This document shows, in pieces, positions 1-8,736 of a stretch of 64,000 nucleotides of DNA (position 1 is the first letter of the stretch; every line of letters begins with the position of its first letter). The notes under the pieces were generated by a model. The model ran no database searches, was not told the DNA's origin, and saw nothing but the letters and a program-made list of their open reading frames with translations. The position numbers and the translations under genes were made by a program. The DNA is from Alkalihalobacillus sp. TS-13 (GTDB lineage Bacteria > Bacillota > Bacilli > Bacillales > Fictibacillaceae), in assembly GCF_019720915.1 (NCBI RefSeq), contig NZ_JAHKSI010000001.1, positions 2,418,001 to 2,482,000 on the forward strand, given 5' to 3'.

Positions 1-23
1 GGGAGATCCGATCGGTTTCTCCC
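1..23. terminator. Hairpin at the window edge, possible terminator
   Basis: GGGAGA and TCTCCC form a stem around an 11-base loop just beyond the stop codon of the alcohol dehydrogenase gene, followed on the + strand by TTTTCT. It could end a + strand transcript entering from outside the window or serve both directions. The neighbouring gene on the left is not visible, so the assignment is tentative. Confidence 0.4.
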
Positions 24-34
24 TTTTCTACAAT

Positions 35-1198
35 TTACATTGACATTTCTAAAATCTTTTCTACGTCTGGCTTATTCAGGGTCTGGAAGTTGCCGAACTC
101 ACCGCGTGCCATTGCACGTTCTGCCATCAGATCAAGCTTGGAACCATCGATGTCATAATCCGCTAGTCGGCTAGGTGCACCGAGTGATATCCAGAATGTT
201 TGGATTTCATCAATCGCAACCAGTGCCAGTTCACGATCGGTTTTACTAGATGGATCGACAGCAAAGACACGTACAGCCAATTGTTTCAGCTTACGCTCTG
301 CCTCTTCGATATTGTGTTTCATCCAATTCGGGAACAATATTGCGAGTCCCCCTGCATGCGGAATATCATAGACTGCCGAAACAGCGTGTTCAATATTGTG
401 TGTCGCCCAGTCACCACGTGCACCCATTTGTAAAATTCCGTTCAATGCCATCGTACCGCTGTAAAGTATCGTCTCACGATGTTCGTAGCTTTCAAGGTTT
501 TCGAGCAGCTTTGGTGCGGTTTCAATGACAGTAAGAAGAATCGCTTCTGCCATACGTTCTTGCAGCTTCGTGTTTGTAGCAGGATGAAAATAGGACTCGA
601 GCACATGCGACATCATGTCAACTATGCCGTAAACCGTTTGGTCACGCGGTACAGTGATTGTATTCACTGGATCGAGAATTGAAAACTTCGGGAAGTTCGC
701 CGGGCTGCCCCACCCATATTTCTCATTCGTTTCCCAATTGGTGATGACAGCGCCAGAATTCATTTCTGAACCTGTTGCGGCTAGTGTCAATACTGTACCG
801 AATGGAAGGGTTTCTTCCACCCGAACTCGGTTGGAGATCATCTCCCATACATCGCCATCGTACTTCGCTCCACCGGCAATTGCTTTCGTACAGTCAATGA
901 CACTTCCCCCACCGACTGCGAGTAGGAAGTCAACATTATTTTCACGGACAATCTCGATTCCTTTTCGTACTGTTGTCAACCTTGGATTCGGCTCAACTCC
1001 GGATAATTCCGTCACCTTTGCATCTATTGCTGATAGACGTTCCATCACCAGGTCGTATAACCCATTCCGTTTGATGCTTCCGCCGCCATAAACCACCAGT
1101 ACATTTTTACCGTATTGGGGTATTTCACTTTCCAGAGCATCAATCTGCCCTTTTCCAAAAATCAACTTGGTCGGGTTTCTGAATTCAAAGGATTCCAT
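35..1198 (-). CDS. yugJ: Iron-containing alcohol dehydrogenase, YugJ-like
   Basis: A 387-residue cytoplasmic group III (iron-dependent) alcohol dehydrogenase, by family an NAD(P)H-dependent butanol or aldehyde reductase. The N-terminal nucleotide-binding half carries the [12 protein letters not shown] loop at about residues 97-108. The C-terminal helical half has the metal ligands in DMMSHVLE (Asp and His), [10 protein letters not shown] and DIPHAGGLA. Length matches B. subtilis YugJ/YugK. The ATG start has GAGGAGGAG about 6 bases upstream. It lies divergent from the yuzA homologue, as in B. subtilis, which supports YugJ rather than another paralogue. The natural substrate cannot be read from the sequence. 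Confidence 0.9.
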   Translation of the reverse strand: MESFEFRNPTKLIFGKGQIDALESEIPQYGKNVLVVYGGGSIKRNGLYDLVMERLSAIDAKVTELSGVEPNPRLTTVRKGIEIVRENNVDFLLAVGGGSVIDCTKAIAGGAKYDGDVWEMISNRVRVEETLPFGTVLTLAATGSEMNSGAVITNWETNEKYGWGSPANFPKFSILDPVNTITVPRDQTVYGIVDMMSHVLESYFHPATNTKLQERMAEAILLTVIETAPKLLENLESYEHRETILYSGTMALNGILQMGARGDWATHNIEHAVSAVYDIPHAGGLAILFPNWMKHNIEEAERKLKQLAVRVFAVDPSSKTDRELALVAIDEIQTFWISLGAPSRLADYDIDGSKLDLMAERAMARGEFGNFQTLNKPDVEKILEMSM

Positions 1199-1322
1199 TC
1201 TACTCCTCCTCTTTTATTATTTTCAGGCTTTTTTTAACGGTTTTTCTTACTTCCATAATCCTGTCAAAATTATGGTGGAAATATACTAGCCTTACAATTT
1301 TTCGTCAACCTCTTAATTTAAT

Positions 1323-1429
1323 GGCTCTGTTAACAGCCTTTGTTGATTTTAAACGAAATTTTTGATACTCCTGCGAGAAAAGCGAGTATATTTCCTTTCT
1401 TGTACGAAAACAGCATTCTACAAAGTCCC
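1323..1429 (+). repeat. Short internally deleted copy of the large intergenic repeat
   Basis: It begins GGCTCTGTTAA followed by TTGTTGATTTT, has the CTCCTGCGAGAAAAGCGAG segment typical of the 5' part of the large repeats elsewhere in the window, then jumps directly to a 3' end resembling AAAACAGCATTCTACAAAG. This looks like a roughly 105 bp deletion derivative that keeps both ends. It lies between the divergent yugJ and yuzA homologues. Confidence 0.55.
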
Positions 1430-1571
1430 TTTATATTATCTCGAAATTTTTCTCTACAAGTAAAGTAATCTGTTTTTATCCTCTTGACAAAATTTATGTA
1501 TAAAGGAAGGCTTTATTTTCCAAAATAAGAAAGAAGTAAATTCTTCCACATTGAAGGAGGTATAACGCATT

Positions 1572-1802
1572 ATGAATGGACTTCAACGTACAGCGTTAGC
1601 TTTAGTGATTATTGGTGCCATCAACTGGGGACTTATCGGCTTTTTCCAATTTGATTTAGTGGCAGCGATATTCGGTGGACAAGACTCTGTCCTTTCACGG
1701 ATCGTATATGGATTAGTCGGTCTCAGTGGACTGTATTGCCTGACTTTGTTGTTCAGACCTTCTGAAGAGTTTGAACGTGAAAACAGAACTGAAATGACGT
1801 AA
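1572..1802 (+). CDS. yuzA: DUF378 small membrane protein, YuzA-like
   Basis: A 76-residue protein with two predicted membrane helices (about residues 5-35 and 48-65) and a charged C-terminal tail. The opening LQRTALALVIIGAINWGLIG is the hallmark of DUF378 proteins, whose function is unknown. The ATG is preceded by GAAGGAGGTATAACGCATT, an excellent ribosome site. Its place between yugJ and yugI homologues matches B. subtilis yuzA. It is transcribed alone and ends at a strong terminator shared with the convergent yugI gene. Confidence 0.9.
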   Translation: MNGLQRTALALVIIGAINWGLIGFFQFDLVAAIFGGQDSVLSRIVYGLVGLSGLYCLTLLFRPSEEFERENRTEMT

Positions 1803-1813
1803 AGAAAAGTACT

Positions 1814-1848
1814 AAAAAAGCAACTAACATTCCGTTAGCTGCTTTTTT
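1814..1848. terminator. Bidirectional terminator between yuzA and yugI
   Basis: AAAAAGCA and CTAAC pair with GTTAG and TGCTTTTTT around an ATTCC loop. A run of A on one side and T on the other lets it end both convergent genes. Confidence 0.85.
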
Positions 1849-1850
1849 GC

Positions 1851-2246
1851 TTATTTTTTCAAACGCTTATTTAATTGCGCTTGGCGGTCGTTGGATTCTT
1901 TTAACCAAACCTTAAGTTTATCTTCAAGAGTGTTGAACCCTTGAGCGCTATCGTTTTGAGCCGGGCGCTTATTACGGCGTGGGCGCTGTTGCTGCTTAGG
2001 CTCAGGTGCAGCTTGTGTTTTGCGGATGGAGAGGGAGATCTTTCCGCTATTTTCTTCTACGTTCATAACTTTCACTTCCACTGCATCTCCGACAGAAAGG
2101 TGATCATTTATATCTTTCACGTAATCGTGAGAAACCTCAGAAATATGAACGAGTCCTTGATGCTGGTCATCTAGGGCAACAAACGCACCGAACGGCTTGA
2201 TCCCAGTGACTTTCCCCTCTACTATGCTTCCAACTTCGTATTTCAT
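1851..2246 (-). CDS. yugI: S1 RNA-binding domain protein, general stress protein 13 type (YugI)
   Basis: 131 residues. Residues 1-72 form one S1 domain (MKYEVGSIVEGKVTGIKPFG, then LVHISEVSHDYV and VKVMNVEENSGKISLSIRKT), which binds single-stranded RNA and is often ribosome-associated. The rest is a basic linker rich in Gln, Arg and Lys (QQQRPRRNKRPAQ) and a short helical tail ending in a Lys/Arg cluster. Length and architecture match B. subtilis YugI (GSP13). The ATG has GTAGGAG about 12 bases upstream. It is monocistronic and converges with yuzA. Confidence 0.92.
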   Translation of the reverse strand: MKYEVGSIVEGKVTGIKPFGAFVALDDQHQGLVHISEVSHDYVKDINDHLSVGDAVEVKVMNVEENSGKISLSIRKTQAAPEPKQQQRPRRNKRPAQNDSAQGFNTLEDKLKVWLKESNDRQAQLNKRLKK

Positions 2247-2335
2247 ACAAGTAACAACTCCTACAAATTTTTTAACTTTAACAGTATAACATACAACCCC
2301 GGTTAATACAAAAACTGATAAAAGATTCTAAAAGC

Positions 2336-2366
2336 AAAAAACCACTGGTATGACAGTGGTTTTTTG
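2336..2366 (-). terminator. Terminator downstream of asnB
   Basis: AAAACCACTG and CAGTGGTTTT form a 10-bp stem around a GTATGA loop with A and T runs at both sides. It follows the stop codon of the asparagine synthetase gene on the minus strand. Confidence 0.85.
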
Positions 2367-2396
2367 CTCAATTTTCCCAATATCATTGAAAGCTTA

Positions 2397-4307
2397 TCAG
2401 CTTGTTGCTGCGTTTCTCATGAACATTTCATCTTCTAGCACATGTCCGTGGAAGTCATAAAGGTTCTCGACATATATCTGGTGCCAGACCATGAATATAA
2501 GGACTGTCCATAGTTTACGACTATAGTCCAGCTTTCCAGAGCGATGTTCATCAAAGAGCCGCAAAACGATTCTTTTATCAATATATTGTTCCGTTTTACT
2601 TTCTTTGATCAGCGTCCTTGCCCAGTCATAGAGTTCATTTTTCAGCCAATGACGGATCGGTACAGGAAATCCTAGCTTCCTTCGATATAGGACCGATTCT
2701 GGCACAATACCTTTCATCGCTTCACGGAATGCGTATTTCGTCGTTCCGTTGGTCACAGAATCTGTAGGCGCGATTTGTGATGCCACCCGAAAGACTTCTT
2801 TATCCAGGAATGGCACCCGTAGCTCTAAGGAGTTTGCCATTGTCATTTTATCCGCTTTGACAAGGATATCGCCTCTCAGCCATGTATGCATATCCACATA
2901 CTGCATCTTATGGATGTCATGATACGCTTTCGCATTTTCGTAGATTGCTGCTGTGACTTTCTGATAATTCCACTCTTTGTTGTACGATTTAAGCAAGTAC
3001 TCTTTTTCAAGCTCGGTGAACATTTTCGCATTCCCGATATAACGTTCTTCCATCGACATGCTGCCGCGTTCGATGAAGCTTTTTCCTTTCGTCCCTTCAG
3101 GCAGGATATCTGTAAGTTTCTTCAACCATTTGCGTAGCCCCAATGGCAAGGTTTGATAGCCTCTTAAAGAGTTCGGTTCGTTATAGATCGTATAGCCGCC
3201 GAATAATTCATCCGCACCTTCGCCTGACAGCACGACTTTCACATGCTTGCTCGCTTCACGAGAGACGAAATACAAGGGTACTGCTGCTGGATCTGCCACT
3301 GGATCATCCATATGCCAGATTATTTTTGGTAATTCACTGACGAATTCTTCAGGTTTGACGATATAATGGATGTTCTCGACATTCAAAGCGGCTGCAGTCG
3401 ATACAGCAACGTCTATTTCACTGTATCCAGTACGTTCAAAACCGACTGTGAAGGTCTTAATCTTTGGATTAATTTCCCGAGCTAATGCAACAATCGCACT
3501 TGAATCAATACCACCTGATAAGAAACTGCCTACGGGTACATCACTACGCATATGTACCTTGACTGAATCTCTCAACACATTGCGAATTTCTTCTATGGTA
3601 CGATCGATCGGTGCCTGTTTTACATTGAATGTCGGCTTCCAGTAGGAATGGATCTCCATTTTTTCGCCAGGTTTCTTCTTAAAGTAATGTCCGGGCATCA
3701 ATTTTTTTATATCGACCGACATCGTGTCCGGTTCAGGAACGAATTGATACGTTAGATAGTGGTGAAGTGACTCTAAATTGACTTCTTCTTGTTCATGTAA
3801 AGCTGATAAACTTTTCTTTTCAGATGAACAAAAAAGGTGTCCACCCTTTTCAGTGTAAAAGAATGGCTTAATGCCGAATGGATCTCGCCCACCGAACAGT
3901 TCTTTATTCTTTTTGTCCCAGATCAGAAAACTGAACATGCCGCGTAGATCTTTTATGGATTCAGTACCTTTAAATACATAGTTGGCCAAAATGACTTCTG
4001 TATCTGATTGGGTTTGGAATTCGTATCCTTCTTCAATCAACGAATCACGTAGTTCAACATAGTTGTAAATCTCTCCGTTGAAGATGATCCAATACCGCTC
4101 ATCCTCATATGATAAAGGCTGATGGCCGCTTTCTATATCTATAATACTCAGTCTTCGGAAACCGAACCGAACATGATCATCATAAAAAAGCCCTTCATCG
4201 TCCGGACCTCGATGAGTGATGAGGTTAGTCATCCCTTTTAGTTGTCTTATTTCGCATGCATCTACATCTCTTGGTTGGTCAGAGACATAACCGACAAATC
4301 CACACAT
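2397..4307 (-). CDS. asnB: Glutamine-hydrolysing asparagine synthetase
   Basis: A 636-residue enzyme making asparagine from aspartate, glutamine and ATP. The chosen ATG gives MCGFVGYVSD, so Cys2 becomes the N-terminal nucleophile of the class II glutaminase domain (about residues 2-210, with RGPDDEG and FNGEIYN). An AAGGAGG site stands 8 bases upstream; starting 13 codons earlier would bury the Cys and is rejected. The C-terminal synthetase domain has the ATP pyrophosphatase loop SGGIDSS and the SGEGADELFGGY motif. The length is close to B. subtilis AsnB and AsnO, and I cannot decide which paralogue this is. It appears monocistronic, with a long A/T-rich leader region. Confidence 0.93.
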   Translation of the reverse strand: MCGFVGYVSDQPRDVDACEIRQLKGMTNLITHRGPDDEGLFYDDHVRFGFRRLSIIDIESGHQPLSYEDERYWIIFNGEIYNYVELRDSLIEEGYEFQTQSDTEVILANYVFKGTESIKDLRGMFSFLIWDKKNKELFGGRDPFGIKPFFYTEKGGHLFCSSEKKSLSALHEQEEVNLESLHHYLTYQFVPEPDTMSVDIKKLMPGHYFKKKPGEKMEIHSYWKPTFNVKQAPIDRTIEEIRNVLRDSVKVHMRSDVPVGSFLSGGIDSSAIVALAREINPKIKTFTVGFERTGYSEIDVAVSTAAALNVENIHYIVKPEEFVSELPKIIWHMDDPVADPAAVPLYFVSREASKHVKVVLSGEGADELFGGYTIYNEPNSLRGYQTLPLGLRKWLKKLTDILPEGTKGKSFIERGSMSMEERYIGNAKMFTELEKEYLLKSYNKEWNYQKVTAAIYENAKAYHDIHKMQYVDMHTWLRGDILVKADKMTMANSLELRVPFLDKEVFRVASQIAPTDSVTNGTTKYAFREAMKGIVPESVLYRRKLGFPVPIRHWLKNELYDWARTLIKESKTEQYIDKRIVLRLFDEHRSGKLDYSRKLWTVLIFMVWHQIYVENLYDFHGHVLEDEMFMRNAATS

Positions 4308-4616
4308 CTGACTTGCCTCCTTCATAATATTTCTAAAAATACCCACACTTTAACATTTTAATCCTATACTTTAAATTAGACGAGTGACAATCGTCTGTGT
4401 TTCAGACAAAAATTTTATTTTTTACCAATTGTACTTATATTACCCATATAATTTGTAAAAAGTTTGTCGAAAATACAAGTTTATCAAAATTCTTTTAAAA
4501 AACAGGTTGGCATTAGATTTATTCAATTTAAAATCCGGGAAAAGAAGACCATTTTATAAGAGCTGGGAATCGATTATTTTTCTCGATAAAATCGAAATTA
4601 CGCAAATGAAGTAATA
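4308..4616. other. Intergenic stretch upstream of asnB
   Basis: About 310 bases of A/T-rich DNA between the asnB start and the terminator of the lyase gene. It must hold the asnB promoter. I see no open frame, riboswitch or repeat in it. Confidence 0.5.
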
Positions 4617-4642
4617 AAAAGAGACAGACTTATGTCTGCCCC
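4617..4642 (-). terminator. Terminator of the aspartase-like gene
   Basis: On the minus strand GCAGAC-ATAA-GTCTGT is followed by CTCTTTTTATT. The stem is short but the U-run is good. Confidence 0.65.
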
Positions 4643-4685
4643 TGGGTGTATATCAATATAATTTTCTATCCTACTGGTATGATCA

Positions 4686-6068
4686 TTACACTAGATTTTC
4701 TGGATCGAGAAGGTCCGCTGCTTCTTTCTCAGACATGATTCCTCTCTCAAGAATGATTTCTCGAACCGTTTTTCCAGTTCGGAAGCTTTCTTTCGCTATT
4801 TCAGCAGCTTTCTCATAGCCGATCTTCGGATTAAGTGCCGTAGCCAAGGCTAGGCTATTTTCCATCAATTCGCTCATTCTGTCTTCATTCGGCTCGATTC
4901 CATTAATGCAACGTTCGGTGAATGTATCCATCCCCGTTGATAAAATGGTGATCGATTGCAGGACATTGTAACCGATGATCGGCATCATTGGATTGATTTC
5001 CAACTGGCTGCCTATTCCTGCAGTTGAAACGCACGTATCATTACCAATCACTTGCGAACAGATCATATAAAGGTTTTCAGGAATGACCGGGTTCACTTTC
5101 CCTGGCATGATTGATGAACCGGGTTGTACAGGTGGTAAGTTCAACTCGGCGATTCCAGTTCTGGGTCCTGAACTTAACAATCGGAGGTCACTTGAAACTT
5201 TGATCAAGTGGATGGCGATTTCCTTCAAGGCGTGACTGACGCGAATCGCTGCACCTGTATTCTGCATGAAGCTGAATCGATTTTTCGGCTGTTTGAAGCC
5301 CAAACCTGTACTTTCTGCGACAGCCATGATCGCCCTGTCACTATATTCAGGATGTGAATTGATTCCAGTACCGACAGCATTTCCGCCTAGACCGATTTCG
5401 TATAGAAACGGTTCGGCTAGTTTTACGGCGTCATAAGCGTTCTTTATGCTCTGCGCATATCCATCAAACGATTGCCCCAAGCGCATCGGCACTGCATCCT
5501 GCAAATGAGTTCGTCCGGATTTGATATACGGTTGGAATTCCTCCGCCTTCTCTTCCAATGCTTGAATCGTTTTTTCAAGAGCTGGGTATAACTGGCGATG
5601 CAGTTCTTCTGCAACTGCAATATTGATGGCAACGTGGATCGTATCATTCGTCGATTGAGCCATATTGACGTCATCATTCGGATGGACCTTTGTCCAATCG
5701 CCACGTTCCCCGCCCAATATTTCACTAGCTCTTGAAGCAATGACTTCATTCGCGTTCATATTCTGGGACGTTCCAGCTCCAGCTTGATAAGCATCAACGA
5801 CAAATTGTTCATCAAGCTTCCCTTCCATCACTTCTTCAGCTGCTTGTATAATGGCATTCGCTTTTTTCTCTTCAATCTGTCCTGTGTCGCGATTTGCGAT
5901 TGCAGCGGATCGTTTGATGATTGCCTGTGCACGGATAAAAGCTCTTGGCAATCGGAGCCCGCTGATTGGGAAGTTTTCTACGGCTCTTTGGGTTTGTGCG
6001 CCAAAATAAGCATCTTTCGGAACTTTGATTTCGCCTAATGTATCTTTTGCTATTCGATGATTTTCCAA
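4686..6068 (-). CDS. aspA: Aspartase/fumarase superfamily lyase, probably aspartate ammonia-lyase
   Basis: About 460 residues of the class II fumarase/aspartase superfamily. It has TSQNMNANEVIASRA, the substrate segment SGRTHLQDAVPMRLGQS and the catalytic signature GSSIMPGKVNPVIPE. The VIPE after the signature and the following QVIGNDT resemble aspartases rather than fumarases (which have TQCE), so deamination of aspartate to fumarate is the better call. Start: an ATG 15 bases upstream has no room for a ribosome site, whereas this TTG has GGGAG 8 bases before it and gives MENHRIAKDTLGE, matching family N-termini. It is monocistronic. Fumarase remains the alternative. Confidence 0.75.
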   Translation of the reverse strand: MENHRIAKDTLGEIKVPKDAYFGAQTQRAVENFPISGLRLPRAFIRAQAIIKRSAAIANRDTGQIEEKKANAIIQAAEEVMEGKLDEQFVVDAYQAGAGTSQNMNANEVIASRASEILGGERGDWTKVHPNDDVNMAQSTNDTIHVAINIAVAEELHRQLYPALEKTIQALEEKAEEFQPYIKSGRTHLQDAVPMRLGQSFDGYAQSIKNAYDAVKLAEPFLYEIGLGGNAVGTGINSHPEYSDRAIMAVAESTGLGFKQPKNRFSFMQNTGAAIRVSHALKEIAIHLIKVSSDLRLLSSGPRTGIAELNLPPVQPGSSIMPGKVNPVIPENLYMICSQVIGNDTCVSTAGIGSQLEINPMMPIIGYNVLQSITILSTGMDTFTERCINGIEPNEDRMSELMENSLALATALNPKIGYEKAAEIAKESFRTGKTVREIILERGIMSEKEAADLLDPENLV

Positions 6069-6161
6069 GTTTCCAGCTCCCATCCCTGTTAGTGTGCTAC
6101 TATGTTATGTTCCACTCTTCATACTTTTTAAACCCATTTAATTTCCAGTTTATCTGTTGGC

Positions 6162-6443
6162 TCATCGCCATCTCATTCTTGGATAAAATGGATAGCATCT
6201 GTTGTCTTGTGGAGGGAACTGATAGACTTTTGCAACCGGTTTGTTGATTTTGCGATATTCTGTCCGGTATCCTGCCCTTGCTCTTTCATAAAACGTTCTC
6301 TCGGAGATAGGACGCGGTGCTGACCATTCCAATGATTTTGGATTCATCCAAGAATCATGGGTGATCAATTCCCTTTTATAATAATATCGATTGCCGCTTG
6401 GATATTCTTCACAAATGTAAATGACTGTTTGACGTGAGTGCAT
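6162..6443 (-). CDS. Hypothetical protein, 93 residues
   Basis: Not recognised. It is rich in Arg and Tyr (18 and 11 residues by eye), basic, with no membrane segment or signal peptide. It begins MHSRQTVIYICEEYPSGNRY and ends in an aromatic, Arg-rich tail. A strong ribosome site (TTGGAGG, 6 bases before ATG) argues that it is translated. It sits between the aspartase-like gene and a Pro/Gly-rich protein, all on the minus strand but each with its own spacing, so co-transcription is uncertain. Confidence 0.7.
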   Translation of the reverse strand: MHSRQTVIYICEEYPSGNRYYYKRELITHDSWMNPKSLEWSAPRPISERTFYERARAGYRTEYRKINKPVAKVYQFPPQDNRCYPFYPRMRWR

Positions 6444-6548
6444 GCTATACCTCCAAATATTAGTGAATTATGTAACAGTTTACCCAAATTTTGTGAATTT
6501 CAACGATCAAAGGCTATCGCCCGCTTGTACGAATTGATTCTGACCTAA

Positions 6549-6584
6549 AGAAAAGAGCTTGATTGATGCCAAGCCCTTTCTTTA
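6549..6584 (-). terminator. Terminator of the proline-rich protein gene
   Basis: On the minus strand GAAAGGGCTTG pairs with CAAGCTCTTTTC around GCATCAAT, followed by TTT. It lies just after the stop of the gene that starts at 6989. Confidence 0.8.
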
Positions 6585-6596
6585 TTGTCAGATCTT

Positions 6597-6989
6597 CTAA
6601 CGCCAACCTCCGAACCACCACCAGAGTCCGCAGATGATGAGTAGAATCACCACTATGACGACTACAGCCCAAATCCAACCAATACCATAACCGAATCCCC
6701 CGTAAAATGGATATGGTGGATAAAAAGGGGCTCCGCCATAAGGCGATTGTGCACCTGCTACCATACCTGGCTGCTGATGGGTTTGGATTCCAGCAACCAT
6801 ATTATTTGCTGCACCGACAGGGACACATAACAGCGGGCTTTGTTGCGGCTGTGTCTGTGCTCCAGCTACCTGTGTTGGTTGCTGCGGTGGACAAGGTGGT
6901 GGACAATATGGTTTCGGATAACAACCAGGACGGTCATCCGATACATTTGATTCGAAATCATATTCATCGTTATCGTAATACTGAGGCAT
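6597..6989 (-). CDS. Pro/Gln/Gly-rich protein with C-terminal membrane anchor
   Basis: 130 residues, not assignable to a named family. An acidic N-terminus (DNDEYDFESNVSDD) leads to a low-complexity region with CYPKPYCPPPCPPQQP and two VAGAQ repeats. A Gly/Tyr/Pro stretch follows, then a single hydrophobic helix (about residues 104-124, IWAVVVIVVILLIICGL) and WWWFGGWR at the end. The composition resembles small spore-coat and YjcZ-like proteins of bacilli, so a spore or envelope location is a reasonable inference. The ribosome site is good (AAGGAGG, 8 bases before ATG). Confidence 0.75.
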   Translation of the reverse strand: MPQYYDNDEYDFESNVSDDRPGCYPKPYCPPPCPPQQPTQVAGAQTQPQQSPLLCVPVGAANNMVAGIQTHQQPGMVAGAQSPYGGAPFYPPYPFYGGFGYGIGWIWAVVVIVVILLIICGLWWWFGGWR

Positions 6990-7187
6990 TCCCCTAAACC
7001 TCCTTATATTTCTTCATAATAAAATATGTACTTGAACTAAAAAACGGAAGGAATATATGCTCGAAAAAGCGCCCTTTTTTCAGACGTTTGTCCATGCTTG
7101 ACCTCATTTTTTGTCATTTTTTGATCTACATGAGGTTGAGTTTAAAGGAAAAACTATATAAAAAACCAGATGTTTGGGGTGAAAAAA

Positions 7188-8057
7188 ATGGAGATGAAGG
7201 CATCTACAACTGAAGAAATAAATCCAGCAAAACAGATGCAGCTTCAGGATATCAATATATATTATGAACATTATCCCAATGGGAAACCGGATGCTCCTGT
7301 CATAATTCTGATTCATGGATTCTTGAGTTCCTGTTTCAGTTTCCGCATGCTCATCCCATTATTAAAAGAACATTTTCATATCTTCGCGATTGATCTACCT
7401 GGTTTTGGTCAGAGTGAAAAGTCCAGAAAATTCATGTACTCCTTAAAAAATTACGGGCAGCTCATCGTTGACTTTATTGAAAATATGAACATCGAGAATG
7501 CTTATGTCATTGGGCACTCTATGGGTGGACAGGTTGCGATGCATGCCTCACGGATCGCTCCAGATAAAATCAAAAAGCTGATTCTACTTGGCTGTTCCGG
7601 TTACTTGAAGCGTCCAAGCCGTTTTATCGTACGGTGCTCGTACCTGCCGTTTTTCGTATATGTCATCAAGCATTGGATCAGTAAAAAAGGTGTACGTGAA
7701 AACCTGCTGACGGTCGTCCATAATCCGTCGTTGATCGATGATGATTTGATAAATGGGTATGCCCTGCCATTCAACGATAAAGAAACATTCCATGCACTGA
7801 TACGAGTCCTAAGACATCGTGAAGGAGATATGCAACAGGAGGAACTTCAACAAATAAATCATCCTATTTTATTATTGTGGGGAAAATACGATCAGGTGAT
7901 TCCACTTCCTGTAGGGGAACGGATGGTCAACGATTTGCCGAATGCAAAATTGAAAGTGTACGAAAATGCAGGCCATTTGCTGCCAGAAGAAATACCAGAG
8001 GAAATCAGCGAAGAAATTTGCGGGTTCTTGGATATTGCAAAACTGAAGCAAATGTAA
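7188..8057 (+). CDS. Alpha/beta hydrolase
   Basis: 289 residues of the alpha/beta hydrolase fold. HGFLSSCFSF is the oxyanion-hole segment, GHSMGG carries the nucleophile Ser, an Asp follows in LLWGKYDQVIP, and the catalytic His is in ENAGHLLPEE. No signal peptide, so cytoplasmic. The ATG chosen has GGGGTG 6 bases upstream; an in-frame ATG 18 bases earlier lies before that site. It reads alone and converges with a small minus-strand gene across a repeat array. The fold covers esterases, haloperoxidases and C-C hydrolases, and the substrate cannot be inferred. Confidence 0.88.
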   Translation: MEMKASTTEEINPAKQMQLQDINIYYEHYPNGKPDAPVIILIHGFLSSCFSFRMLIPLLKEHFHIFAIDLPGFGQSEKSRKFMYSLKNYGQLIVDFIENMNIENAYVIGHSMGGQVAMHASRIAPDKIKKLILLGCSGYLKRPSRFIVRCSYLPFFVYVIKHWISKKGVRENLLTVVHNPSLIDDDLINGYALPFNDKETFHALIRVLRHREGDMQQEELQQINHPILLLWGKYDQVIPLPVGERMVNDLPNAKLKVYENAGHLLPEEIPEEISEEICGFLDIAKLKQM

Positions 8058-8102
8058 AACGCGTTGGAATAAGCGCCTAATATTTTGAGGTGGGCAGAAT
8101 TT

Positions 8103-8284
8103 AGCGGACACCAGTGACCTTATTCAGGTGAAAATGTCTTGTTTGAAAAAAATAGCGGACACCAGAGACCTTAATTGAATCAAAACCTTCAATATCCGAG
8201 AGTTTTGACTCAAATAAGAGCTCTCATGTCCTCTAAACTATTCCATCCCGCCTTTTTGTCACAAATAACGGCTCTGGTGTCCGG
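8103..8284. repeat. CGGACACCAG array, 50-51 bp spacing, inverted halves (copy 1)
   Basis: Two direct units (AGCGGACACCAGTGACCTTA, then AGCGGACACCAGAGACCTTA) lie 50 bp apart. Two inverted units (a degenerate one with ATGTCCTCTAA and a clear CAAATAACGGCTCTGGTGTCC) lie 51 bp apart. The whole could fold into a long hairpin between two convergent genes. The same arrangement recurs near 53.6 kb. Confidence 0.8.
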
Positions 8285-8341
8285 TAATGTCTTTTTCTAA
8301 CAAAATGAGCTATCCTTCTAAAATGGACAGCCCTTTCTTTT

Positions 8342-8623
8342 TCAGATTAAGTTTTTATCCTTCAACAAAGTAATTAACTGTTCTTTTTCCATATCCGTCA
8401 GCTTGTATTCAGAATCACAGCCCTCATTCTGCAGGACGATTTCCATTACCGTCCCCTGGTCAATGACCACTAACAGAGACGGGTCCGTCAATCCTTCGGG
8501 AATCTCACCTTTTTCAAGTTCAAACGAAAGATGGAGGTTTTTCCATCTGTCTTCTTCCATCAAATCTACATAAACATCTGAAAATTCCCAGTATGAATAT
8601 TCTCCTAAACCGTATTGAATCAT
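8342..8623 (-). CDS. Hypothetical protein, 93 residues
   Basis: Not recognised. An acidic, soluble protein (many Glu and Asp) with a mixed strand/helix pattern and no signal peptide: MIQYGLGEYSYWEF at the N-terminus, then LLVVIDQGTVMEIVLQNEGC in the middle and a helical LTDMEKEQLITLLKDKNLI tail. The ATG has ATGAGGAG about 8 bases upstream. It converges with the alpha/beta hydrolase gene and is divergent from the CapA-like gene. The lack of low-complexity sequence and the good ribosome site argue for a real gene. Confidence 0.65.
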   Translation of the reverse strand: MIQYGLGEYSYWEFSDVYVDLMEEDRWKNLHLSFELEKGEIPEGLTDPSLLVVIDQGTVMEIVLQNEGCDSEYKLTDMEKEQLITLLKDKNLI

Positions 8624-8736
8624 ATGTAGTACTCCTCATAATTTATTATTTAAGTCTAAAGTTCGACTTTATTCGCTAAAATCAGTCATGGCTTGTTTCA
8701 ATAAAAGTACTAAAATAGTAGTAAGGGGGTTTGTTT

